Shown piece after piece: positions 22,287 through 33,679 of a stretch of 64,000 nucleotides of DNA (the first letter of the stretch is position 1; each line of letters begins with the position of its first letter). The notes beneath the pieces were generated by a model. It worked only from the letters and a program-made list of their open reading frames with translations. It did no database searches and was not told the origin of the DNA. The position numbers were made by a program, and so were the translations under genes. The stretch is from Thozetella sp. PMI_491 (taxonomy: Eukaryota > Ascomycota > Sordariomycetes > Chaetosphaeriales > Chaetosphaeriaceae), in the NCBI GenBank assembly GCA_021432635.1, contig MU270062.1, forward strand, positions 186,001 to 250,000, written 5' to 3'.

Positions 22287-24079
22287 ATGGCGGCGTCTTT
22301 TATAGGCCTGGCGATGGAGCATAAAGCCTCCATTGCCCTGGTAGTTATCGGTCTTCTTGTGGCTCGTCTCGTCCAATACCCTGTCGCGCGTCTCTTTCGA
22401 GCCGCGGCGAACCGGCGTCGCAACTGCCTCCCTCCGCCCAAGTTTAAGGCCCGAGATCCCTTCCTCGGCTTGGATGTTCTGCGCCGCCTCCGCTCCGCCG
22501 TTAATGGTCGGTTTTTCCTTAGCGTGCTGCCCGGCCTCTTCGACGAGGCCGGCTCGGCAACCTTTGAGCTCAACCAAGCCGGCAGCCCCGTGGTGTGGAC
22601 CGCCGACCCGGACGTCGTCAAGTACATCTTAACTACGGGCGCCAAGGACTTCTTCGTTGGGACAAGCCGCAAGGAGGGCATCGACCCGATCCTGGGCCCG
22701 AACATCATTACCACCGAGGGCGAGTACTGGCACGAGACCCGGCGCGTGATGAGGCCCGCCTTCGCGCGGAAGCAGTTTGGGGAGCTAGAGACCACCCGGA
22801 AACACATTGACAACTTTATGGCGAGACTGCCCAAGGGAGGCGGGAATGTCGATCTGAAGCCGCTGTTCTACATGCTGTCCATGGACGTCTCAACCGAGTT
22901 TTTGTGAGTCCAAGGCCGGTGACGGAGCCGTCATTGCTTAGCGCTGACAGTCTTCTCCGAAGATTCGGCATGAGTGCGAACAATCTCACATCCGCAGACA
23001 ACAGCGATGCTGCTGCCTTCGCCAAGGCCTTTGATACCGTGCAAAGCACTCTGGTCAAGGGCCAATGGGTTGGGAAGCTCGGATAGTACGCCATCCATAC
23101 ATCTGATGGTGTCCCCCTTCCGTTCATAGAGTACCTGAGCTGCTTACACTGTTTCTCTAGTATTCTGAATCTCCTATTCCCTGACAAGGTTATGCAGGAT
23201 TCTGTCGCGCTCATCACCAAGAACTTGGACAAATATATCACCCGGGCCACAACTAACCTTCGTGCAAAGCCCCAGATGAAGGGAGATGAAGCACGGTACA
23301 ACATCCTGGAGGAGATGCTGCGCGCCTGGTACACGCAGCCGAAGCGAGTCCACAGTGAAGCTTTAATCCTCCTCATTGGCGGCCGCGACACGACCGCTTC
23401 GGCACTGTCGAATCTGTTTTACTTCCTCGCCCGCCGCGCCGATGTCTGGGACAAAATTCGAGAGGAGTGCCTCGCTGCGCCAGAGTACCCGAGCTTCGAG
23501 GACCTCAAGGCACTCCATTATGTCCATGACTGCGTGAGGGAGTCCCTGCGCCTGGTTAACCCCACCATTGACATCAGCCGGACCGCGGCGGTAGATACAA
23601 TCGTCCCACGCGGAGGTGGCAAGGATGGTGCATCACCCATGTTTTTACCCAAAGGCTCCAATCTTAATCTGTGGTTGTACGCGATGCAACATAGAAAAGA
23701 TATTTGGGGTCCGGATGCCGAAGAATTCAGGCCGGAACGCTGGCTGGACTATAGGACGACGTAAGGAGTCCCTCTGTATCGAAATGGCTACAGCTATGCT
23801 AACTCGGAGTGTAGGACATGGGCTTATAGTCCCTTTGGCGGAGGCGCAAGGCTGTGGTGAGTATCCTTCTTTCCTAGAACTTCCATTTCTGCAATGGACC
23901 TGCTAACTCACGGATATAGTCTCGGTCAGCAGTTGGCCCTGATCGAGATGTTGTATACAGTGTTTCGGCTGGCTAGAGAGTTCCGGGGCCTTCGATCTCT
24001 CGATTCAAGGCCTTGGACCGAAAGCCTTGGCATTGGAACAACTTCAATTTTCGGAAACGAAGTGCAGCTCATTCCTTGA
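22287..24079 (+). CDS. Cytochrome P450, CYP52-like (fatty-acid/alkane hydroxylase type)
   Basis: Haem monooxygenase, ER-anchored by the N-terminal helix (residues about 12-30, KASIALVVIGLLVARLV). Exons 22287-22903, 22963-23085, 23161-23760, 23815-23856 and 23920-24079 (introns 59, 75, 54 and 63 nt) give 513 aa, typical for the family. Landmarks: I-helix GGRDTTAS (320-327), ExxR motif ESLR (E374, R377), the block SRTAAVDT...PRGGGKDG characteristic of the CYP52 clan, the PERW motif EEFRPERW, and the haem loop PFGGGARLC with Cys461 followed by LGQQLALIE. The cysteine codon is split by the last intron (TG|T), so an unspliced reading loses it. CYP52 enzymes omega-hydroxylate alkyl chains, which suits a polyketide or fatty acyl substrate. 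It lies tail to tail with the MFS gene and 9.6 kb upstream of the PKS, so a tailoring role is plausible but inferred. Clan assignment is good; subfamily is uncertain. Confidence 0.9.
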
Positions 24080-25948
24080 ATTAATTCGCCATGGCCTGTC
24101 ATGTCCGAGTCTTGCAGGAAAGTCCCCCGGATTCGACCAACCCATTTTGCACAGGCGAATGTCGTGACAAGGTGGATAGTAGATAGACGAGTACCAGGAG
24201 TGTCATTTTTTCTACTTGATCTTTATATTTTATAAGACATTGACCGAACACCTAGAAGAGAATGATGGCTACCCTTCACTGGAAATGTAGTAGAGCGAAC
24301 ATCTGGTCCCCGGGCAGGCGGAGCACGGGGGTCGGACGACGGAGTCCAAACACAGATCAATATCTGGTCTTAAATACCGATCAATTGTGAACGTCTGGCA
24401 TGTGACCTTTTATACAGGATTCATGGCAAGCTAGATCGCGTTGATAGAGAGCAGGGCCAGCAGCGACGAGATCAACTCCCACCAATGTCAGGGTTAGGGT
24501 CCTGGGCAATGAAAACTGCCCCTGAGCAACTGTAAACAAAACCGCGAGTCGCCAACTCTTCTCGGTCTGAGATTTAGATTGGCTATCTATTCCCATAAAA
24601 AGCCCAAGCTTGAAGCTCGATTATATAGTGACTCGTCTGAATCATATTTAGCGTTCCTTTCGCCAACACGATCCCGGTCTTCTCCACATAGTTCGGCCTC
24701 AACTACATGCAGAGTGATACCGCTATGTCCTGAATTCCGAGCCGCCGATTCCGCCATCGGGATATTCATCGAGCTCTATTTGACTACAATAACAGTTGAT
24801 TGTGTCCTTTCCATTTATACTTCAAAAGAAACTGTACGCTTGATTTGGGGACAGAACGGCCGCACAACAGATCCGTATTAGGCCTGCCTTCTTCCCAGCT
24901 AGGCAGCGTGCATGGGTCCGGTCGCTGTCTCGGCACAACCTTTGCTTGTGTTAGTTCTAGCCCACAGTCTCGTCTGACAGGTCCGCCTCTCAGGAGCTAG
25001 TATGGGCATTGTGACACCTATTGTGCACATTTGTCCTGTTTTAGATATATACAGCGGTGATATCCACGCACAGCGAATCAACAAACATACTTTCAAAAGC
25101 AAGGAATCCACACTCCCCTCCAGTTCAGCCGACCATCTCGTCCTACTGTATCATCTACACTTGTGTAACAGGGTGCAAGCCCCTCCTGAGACCAATGGCT
25201 GAGGATGTTCGCCGGCGCCATCCGTGCTGGCCGACCTATAATATCCATCCTGCTGCGTCATCTCCCCCGAACACACGTCAGCTATCTGACTTAGTGGTAT
25301 GCCGTTGGACTCTCCACCTGACAAATTCTATGTCCTCTCAGGTGTCTCTCCTGCCTCTCATGCGGCCACAGATCTGACCGTCGATGCGAGATGGACATGG
25401 CTGCATGTTTCACAGTTCGTGTCAGTTCTCGCAAAGCACCAACGGCTGCGGCGGGCACTGCGCCACTTTGGTCTTGTGCTTATTTTTCGTCATGTTTCAA
25501 CTCCATCTCATAGACCCGCGTTTCGGATCTACCATTCTGAGTGGAACCTGGATTGACGCGCGAAGCTGGCCAGCATTCCAAGCCTCTTCTAGTCGGGTTT
25601 GGGAGTCCGAGGAGACCCTCTAACAGTGGTTCTAGAAGGACTAGTAATTACCCCATCTCATGGTTAGAAGCGTTGAAATTTTCAAGATAGTGCTACTCTC
25701 GTTCTTGATTGTTAAATTTTTAGGAAAAAACTGACTTATCCAGGCGTATATCGATCCCCAAGCCGCTTGCGCCACAAGCAATATTGTCTGGCCCACCTAT
25801 GATAGATTCGATAGAAAAAGATTAACGAACACCTAATGCCCAATTTTCCCGCGTAGCTTAGACTCCAAAGAAGGAAATCACTTTTGCATAAACGATGGGA
25901 GGTTGACTCCCCTAACCTACGTCTTAGCCCCTAAGGAGCCGGACTTGC
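24080..25948. other. Intergenic region, convergent P450 / MFS
   Basis: Visibly less GC-rich than the flanking housekeeping genes. It contains a second copy of CAGGGTTAGGG (24489-24499). An open frame at 25299-25556 (+) and others are short and motif-free. No gene is supported. Confidence 0.5.
24489..24499 (+). promoter_or_regulatory. CAGGGTTAGGG element (copy 2)
   Basis: Exact second copy of the 11-mer. It lies 410 nt past the P450 stop codon, in a convergent intergenic region rather than a promoter, which weakens a purely promoter-based reading of the motif. Confidence 0.3.
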
Positions 25949-28028
25949 TCAGTTCGGTCCCTCGTCCCGGTGGAGCGTGCGATCGGTCTCCATCAATTCT
26001 AGCTCGGTGATACTCCCTCGGGCAGGGAATTCCTTATGTTGTGCCATCATGTCAACGACAAGGGGAGGATCAGGGCGCCATGTACAGATACTGGCGGCGA
26101 TGGCCAGCATGCCGACTGTCACCATGACAAGCATCTGTCTCTCAAAAGCAATGAGGTAGGCCGATCGCACTATTGTCTGCACCTGGGAGTCCTTTAAAAG
26201 TAGCAGTGCCATCGGGCTACGATGGATAGCGTCTAGCTCTTCAGGTGAGATTCTCAGGTCCCCGGCTAGATCGTGCTCTGTCTGGGCGTTGAATACAATC
26301 GTGCATATGGCGAGGCCGAAAGCTCCTCCAAAGACTCGTGCCTGAGACACAACGCCCTGCGCAGCCGCCAGATCATCGTGTCGAGCTTCAACCGTTGTGA
26401 TGATAGTTGCGGCCGCAAAGCAGAGCCCAACTCCGAGCCCGTATATGGTAGTAAAGCCAAATAAGTTCCTGATGTCAGCTTCGCCGCGTGAGTAAGCGTA
26501 GATGAGTCCGCTTCCAATCATCTGGATGGCTGCACCAGCAACAAGGATGTGACTTGTATAGTTTTTCCTTTTCGAGATCGCTCCCGTTGCAAATGACCCG
26601 AAGGCGCAGGCTCCAAGCATCGGCAGCAGATGGACACCTGCAAGCACTGGGCTGTCCCGGTGGATGATCTGAAGCTGCTCGGGTATCTGGATGACGAGGG
26701 AGATATATACGAAGCCGCTGAGTAGTGTCACCCTAGCACCTCTCGTTAGCCCCTCGAACTAGGAAAGATTAGGAAAATATCTCACACAACAGTAGCTGGA
26801 TACACTCTTCGCGTGACCAAGTTCACAGGGAAGATTGGCTCAGTTATCGGATTGCGGCTTTTGTAGATGAAAAACTGCCAGGCGCAGAGTGCTGACCAGC
26901 TCAGGCCCGAGGCCACAAGGGTGCCGACTATGACAGGGTGAGACCAGTCCCAAACCCGAGAACCACCTTCCTGGATGCCGAAAACCAGAAGCAAGGATCC
27001 TACGGAGAGCAAAGATATGCCTAAAATATCAATCTTGGCGAATATTTTTGGCAGGGACAGCCGAACGGGTTGGGGACCCTCCCAATAAAAAAGGAGGCCG
27101 AGAATCGCAAAGACGCCGAATGGAACACTACTAGATATTAGACGCTGTTGATGGTAAGGGAAAGGGGCACATGCTTGATCCAGAAAATGGCTCGCCAGGT
27201 CCAGTATGAAGAGAAAAGGCCGCCAAGAATAGGCCCCATGACATACGAGATGGCAAGAGTGACGCCGACAAGTGCCCCAATGAGCTCAGGACCACCTGGG
27301 CCAAGTTCAATGAGGCAGATCTGGGCCAAACTGTACAGTCCAGAACCGCCAACTCCTTGGAGAGCACGGAAGGCAATTCTGAATAGTAATGAGTGCCCTG
27401 AACAGATCCTTGCGATAGGCTGCTTGAGAATTGGCAGAAACTTACAGCTGAGGCATGGTTTGGGCTAGCCCGCATGCGATAGAAGCACCGGAGAAGAAGA
27501 GCCAGGCGACAAGGCACATATTCCGCCGACCGAATACGTCACTGGCTTTACAAAATCCAACGGCAAGACCTTTATGCCCAGCCACAGTTAGTATACTGAA
27601 CACAGCTGAGAGAATAGCAGTAAGGCTCACTCATGTAGCTTAGTAGATATGCGAGGATTGCCCATGGGGCGTTTAAGAAGTCGTTGCCGAGATCAATGGA
27701 TATGTTGACTAGAGCTGTGGACACGATCGAGGTATCTAGGCAGGAAAACATGAGACCGATCAGGATGCTGCTTAAATGTCAATTTGGCTAGAGGAGGAAA
27801 CACGCTGCAAGGCACTGACATGGACGTTAGAAGAACCTTCCTTGCCATTGAGGGCCTAGATGCTGGGTGCTCAAGTTGGTCGTCCATTTTCGTCAAACTA
27901 GATGCGGATAGAGACTCTGATCCTTGCTGCTGGCTGGCCTCAAGACTAGTTAGACCCCGATGAGAAAGAGCCCGGTGATGGATTGGAGAGGACGAAGCAG
28001 TATGTAGGCTCGGTATGGGAGAAGCCAT
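25949..28028 (-). CDS. MFS multidrug/toxin efflux transporter, DHA2 (14-TM) type
   Basis: Proton-coupled exporter of the plasma membrane. Exons 28028-27820, 27770-27631, 27569-27446, 27378-27175, 27127-26786 and 26732-25949 give 600 aa, the usual DHA2 size. About 65 polar residues precede TM1. Motifs: CLDTSIVSTALVNIS in TM1, the loop 2-3 motif GFCKASDVFGRRN, RALQGVGGSGLYSL, antiporter motif C region SYVMGPILGGLFSS, and WINVPFGVF at the start of TM6. Five introns of 47-67 nt are used. The fourth (27174-27128) is a GC-AG intron: its removal is what restores INVPFG. A GT-AG alternative there would be only 26 nt. An internal Met (MDDQLEHP, residue 48) could be the true start. Third-position GC is visibly lower than in neighbouring housekeeping genes. 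It probably exports the metabolite of the adjacent PKS/P450 (inference from context). Confidence 0.9.
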
Positions 28029-31000
28029 CGATCAGATTTAGAGTGCCAGGAGCTGGAGGTAGAGAGTTTGTAGCGAGGATTGGCTTGTCGTGGCGTTCTG
28101 TGGAAGCGTTCCTAGAATGGCGTTTCAGTTGCAGAATAGTTATTCAGATTGGCTCTCGCCTGTAAACTGCTTGGTTGTCAGGTAGAGGCGAAGATAGATG
28201 GTTTGGCGCTATGGCGGTAGTCAGTCTCGCGGGTGTGGAGACTAATAGAGACCCTATATCTTCGCTTTCTCTTCAGTGTGTAATCTCCAAGCACCATATA
28301 CATCCGGATAAATCCGTCTTATGATGCTGGCTCTTGCTTCAGCTTTGAGTGCGTCTCTCTGGAAGTGGGATGGGTCAGTCTCTTTTTGTAATGGGCGAGG
28401 TGGACCAGACGGATGAGCACGACGTTGCTGGAAAGAATATTTCTAAGGGCAGGTGATGAAGCTCAAACACTGGTTGAGGCTGGACTGGCTCCTACCCTCA
28501 CTCGTTTCTTATGACTTTCTAGGCGCAAGATCCAGCCCACCGAGTCATGGCCAGCACCGCACTTTAGGCCACCTCCGAGTCTATGTGCACTCTCTGTCCC
28601 GAAACAGTCGCAGCTTCCCCATACAAGAACCGTGGGGCGGAATATCGAGGCCAGTGGGGACTCGCTTGGATTGTCTCTCTTGTTGGTCCCTTTCTCGCCT
28701 TCGGCCTGGGCACAACCAGAGATGCACGGGGGAGGGGGCTGCGAGACCTGCATCTGCCCACGCACAGAGCCGAAACCCATACGATCATCCTTGCATGCGG
28801 CTGCCACCTTGAAAGAATGCCGATGGTGGAACTTACCACGGTCGCACATGGCATTCTTCACGGTCGACGGCGGGTGCTGTACAGTGTGAGGTATCAGTTT
28901 GGAGAAGTGGTGTAAGCGTAAGATAGCTTCCTGTTACCTGGGCTGTCCGGATACGAAGTAAAAAAATCCCTTTGTAGTCCTCATGTATAACAACGTACCA
29001 AGATATCTCATCTATCCGCTGGAAGAGAAAGGGATCAGTTAAGCTCCCTTGTCTAGAGTGCATTTGCGTATTGCAGAGGTATGGAAAGTTGGTTCATCGG
29101 ACAGCAGCAACCCAATAGTAAGACCTCGGCTCCATGATATCCTCGGGTAAGGGCAATGTAGGTAGGTGGTAACCGATATACGGGTTGTGCTGCCTCGCAA
29201 CGCCCACTCCAATCAGCGAGTCGACTGGAACTCGGTCTTGAAGCAAACCGGACCGAGGGCCGGCTTGTTTGTGGGCTCGGCCATGGTTAGAGTATGATCC
29301 ATTGCGCCACCATTGGGTCTCAGGAGTGAAGGGAGATGGCAGAGAAATTGCAGTGAGTGGCGTCGGCCGAGGACGTCGTGATGCGCTCGTCCGCCGTCGC
29401 ACCAGCCGCAACTACTCGCTTGGTACGACCACGACAAGGAACAACGGCGTGCGGGATCGGCGCCTCCCTGCCCTAAAATGTAAATAGCCTCAGGTGTGGC
29501 GGTACCCGTGCATGCTGTGTTTTTAGAACTCGTGGGTGCTCGCTCCATGTTTGCCTTTGGGGCTTGCCGGGCCCCTCATGGCATATGCGGCTATGGCGTA
29601 AGGGACGCACGAGAAGTAGGAGTGTAGCGTTGGAGGGGCGTTGTCACCTTTGAGTGGCCGCGCCTTGATGGAAAAACTTTATTGACTAGGTTCGCCGCCG
29701 TCAGCTTTACATATGCGGTGAGACACACTCGTGTGTTGTTAGTGGACTGGCTGGGGCCAGGATGCTGATGCTAGCTGAGCTTCTCTTGCGCTGCGTCTAC
29801 CCTCAGCAACCAAGGCTAAGGCAATGAAAGCATATTCAATCACAAAGATCCAGTCGTCTTCCTTCGGTATGAGCTGCTGTGCCCTCGTAGCTGGGGAGCA
29901 AGTTATTGGCTTCTCGGTATGTGTTCGCGATCGAAGTGTGTCAACAAAAGTGGCCTCAGCGAATGACTTGCCCCTTCCCTGGATGTGTTCTCAGGTAGCA
30001 CCTGCCAATTTACTCATGATTACCTAATAATCTACCTGTTTTCTCAGCTGAAGCCCGTTCCCTAGTGTGCACACGATAGGACTCGAGTTGTAGGGTAGAC
30101 CAAAGCCACCAACCAGCCAGCGAGGACTTATCTACGATCACATTGTTCTTGGAGGTCTTTCGTGACCGGCATATTGAAACGATCAGATCACATTCACAAT
30201 GAGTGGGCACCTACATTATCTAAAGCAGTCCCAATGCTTGCCGCCATCAGCTCTAGCCGCGATTGATGCCCATTTGCCAGCCACATGCTGCACCTGTCGT
30301 GAGAGGTGAACGGACGAACCATCACCAGGTTACGCAGTTACGCATCAAGAGGGGTACGTCTGTTTCCTTCAGATACATTATGCTTCCGCCAGGAGTCGTG
30401 GTTCACAGCGATGAGCCGCGCTCTATGTAGGTCGGGATAGGTTGCTATGCAGCGCTGTGGCACTGGCAGACGCCTTTCCCACTTCCCGCTTCCCTACCTC
30501 TCCTCCTACCCAAGGGACGAAGAATTTCTATAATCACTGAAAGCTCGCATGCTAACTCGCATTTCGGCACTTATCAGACTGCACTGTGCCGCGAAGCGGA
30601 AAGGGAAGCAGGCCATTGTCTGGCTCCCTTTCTCACCTCGCCCCTGGTAGTTTGAACGGCCGCCGGCCTGAGCTTGTGCATAAAATTCGGGTCTTTCTGG
30701 CCGAATAAGGGGTATTTCCGCATTAGATATCGCTTTCTCCGAGCTCTCGAGTAGGCATATGCCGCCACCGCATCCCATTTTGGCCATTAGCGAGCGGAAG
30801 CGACCCCCGAGAGGCACGCTCCAGCTCAAGGCTTGGAAGACACTTTAGACTTTCTATCGACTCAATTGACGGCATTTGGACACAAGTCGGACTCATAAAC
30901 AGTGCTTTTATCCGATGCCGCACCAAGCCAACGATCTCGGCCACCTGCAGCTGTCAAGTTGGGCTCGCATCTCAGATCCGGCGAGCGCTGAAAGTCTCCC

Positions 31001-33679
31001 AGGACCAAACACCACCACCGTCGGCCTTGATTGGAGAGCATTTCCTCCCCGGTTCCACGAAATTGTCGGACGAGGAGCTAGCTGGGGACTACAGGGCTAT
31101 TCCAGGACATCGCTCGGTACTATTAGATGTCGTTGCCCCATGGTGCTCGGCCCTACCCCTTCCCGGCACTCCGGAAATGTGCCACTTTTGTCACAAGCCA
31201 GAACCAGGGACATTGGCCGACCTCGACCGTTACGAGATTGGCCTCTTTGAGAAACATCGAATCGAGGCGGCTGGTGCCGTCGAACATGTCGGCATCACGC
31301 TGTCGCCTCGCCGAGTTGCTCCTGGCGAACCGTCCCAATAGGCGTGCCATCTCTTTATGGGTGCGTCCGGGTAGTTCTCACTGGTACTGTGCTTGCTTAT
31401 CTATAACTTCCAATCCCTGGGGTTTCCTCACTGAAACTGTTCACTAGCCCGTAAGCGCTATCCATGTGGTAGACCAATCCTCGGCGTGTAACCCCCAGCT
31501 ACTTGGCGCGCGTCGTCAGATACCTCCCCCAATGGTGCAAGCTTCTTTCTAGCGCCACACCCGCGGCCGAAGAACTCTATATATGGACGTTAGTTGTTGA
31601 TTGGCACGCGAGCCAATTTAAGCGTGCTCGGAGAGAGTGCACTTCGATCGGCAGACAGGAGGTCGAAAGCTCCGGCGTTGCTGAGCCAGTGGGAACGTTA
31701 TCCGCCCCCCCATTTGGCCGCTCCCACCCGTTCTGAAAAGTATCTGGGTATACGATAGTTGCATTTCTTGCCAATATAATTGGCCCTAGATGCCCATTGG
31801 TTGACCAGATCTCCAGTGCCTGCAGGGGGGCTGACATCGTGCCTCAGCTAGGGCAGGGCAGCTGAGAACCAAGCCTAGCGAACCCGCCCCAATTAGGCGA
31901 ACTGCACTCTAGTGCGAGTTTGCCACGGCTACAAGCAAAAATTACAGTTGGACAAGTTCGCTCCCCCTTTCCTGCCAGGACCAGATGCCAAAAGTCCCAG
32001 AGCAACAGGGCTATCTCGCCTTCTACTAGCCGATCAGACTAGTTAGTTCGCTGCTTGCTGTCGTGGCCGGCAGCGAAGCAAGCGGCCACAGTGTGAGAGG
32101 AAGAAAGCATATTATTAGAGACCCGCGGGTCTGGCTGAGTCTTATTTGCATTAGGTCATTGGATCGATGCAATCGATAGCCTGCATGCTGACCTTGGTTG
32201 GCTCGTTCGTACCTTCTGGCCCCCAGGGAGACAGCACTGGCGCAACCTCAGCCTGCAACCTTGGGGATGGCGGCAACGTCTGTGTATCTACGCCGATGCT
32301 CGCCGCCTGCAAAACTGGTATGTTGGTCCTGTATGAAGGAGGATTCGATACCTCAGCCTCTCCCTCGGCTTCCGCTTCCCGTCCCCTTCCCGCCGCCCGG
32401 ACTGCACCTCCTTGGAAGAGCACCAATAGCTTTGCCGCAGCGTTTCGCTTCAAGCCCGAGGATCCGAGACGGCGTACACGCTATTACCTGCAATACGACG
32501 ACATCTGCGCTAGACACCAACAACCTAAGGCATCTATGCGGGCGGGAGCCAATGCGGGGGCTGACGCCTCTCAGTTGGTATAGCTACCAGCGGGTCGATT
32601 CTACCTGCAGGAGACTTCAATGGAGCCAGGAGGTCCGGGAAACGTCCGAGGAGAGTCTACCAGCCTTGGCTGCTCATGCGTCTCCTAGGTTGGGCAAATC
32701 ATGTTCTGAGAGACTGCGCAGCTAAAGGCACATGTGTCGATGCTTCCTCTCAGGTCTTGGAGAGGAGAAGCAGTGTTGCAACACCTTGACACGACCCGGT
32801 TGATCCGCGCGTCTTCGTATACGTTTACGTTATAGTTATATATCAGCTTGGTTAGTGCCTTGCTTTCTCTCCCTGGATGTGAGATCTCCCTGGCCTCGTC
32901 ACATGGATACACGGATCAAACTATGTTTGTTGGAAGCTGAGTAGCCCTACGCGTTCACGATAGGCCTTCTGGTGCCACGAAAGACCTCGAAATACCTGGT
33001 TCTGTCCTCGTGCGGCCTGAGAAAGTTCATCCACGGACTACCTCCAGAGTCTGTGAATTATTAAGGCACTTCATACTGCACTGTTGATCCTGGCCTTTGT
33101 CAAGCTCGACTCCACTCAACTGATCTCTCCCTCGCTTTATTGACTTTGGGGGAAAATAGAGCCTTCATTTTTCACCAGTTCTTGATGTGAAGTCGATTTG
33201 ACCCTAACCTAACAACGGCTCTCATCTCAAATACTGGCATCAAATTTCGACCTCTTCTATCCAACTTCCTTCCTTTCCCTCGGCATCCTGCCTTTCCTTC
33301 TTCCCTTTTCCTTCTTTCTCTCCGTCCGAATATCTTTTGTTGATAACGCCCCTCTCTCTTCAGTCTTGAAAAAAGACGAAGTCACACTCGCAGGCCGCTT
33401 TCTTCACAATAAGGTATACCTTTCACTCCTGCACAATACCCCAAAATTCCTTTGGTCCTCCTCTCCCTCTCTCAAAAAAGCTCTGATCCAAAACATTTGT
33501 CTCGCACCCAAATTTGATCCATCAAATGTCAACTTCTGACCTTTACCATCTACAGCATATATCCTTCATGGAAAGGGTCAGGTCTTCCTGATTCTGCTCC
33601 AGGTTGGCTTGTTGTCAGCTGCCTCCTATTGATCTTCTCACCCACCGGCTCACCGACCCAAACGAGCTGGGCTTTCACA
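28029..33679. other. 5.6 kb gap between divergent MFS and PKS genes
   Basis: Apart from the two promoters, I find no supportable gene. Open frames at 28583-28915 (+), 29094-29411 (-), 30876-31250 (+) and 32167-32583 (+) are short, overlap other frames and show no motif or splice chain. The last 500 nt before the PKS are strongly pyrimidine-rich (for example 33240-33330), a common fungal promoter or leader feature. The gap could contain decayed cluster genes or an unrecognised regulator, but nothing in the sequence proves this. Confidence 0.5.

Noticed and set aside
29094-29548. Two overlapping minus-strand frames with protein-like endings (for example EPRSYYWVAAVR)
   Set aside because: Neither could be tied to a family or extended by credible splice sites. 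Kept only as a hint in the 5.6 kb gap finding.
32167-32583. 138-codon plus-strand frame starting MQSIACML with a hydrophobic N terminus
   Set aside because: Considered as a small secreted protein, but the rest is Ser/Ala/Arg-rich without cysteine pattern or homology cue, and a second frame is open over the same bases.
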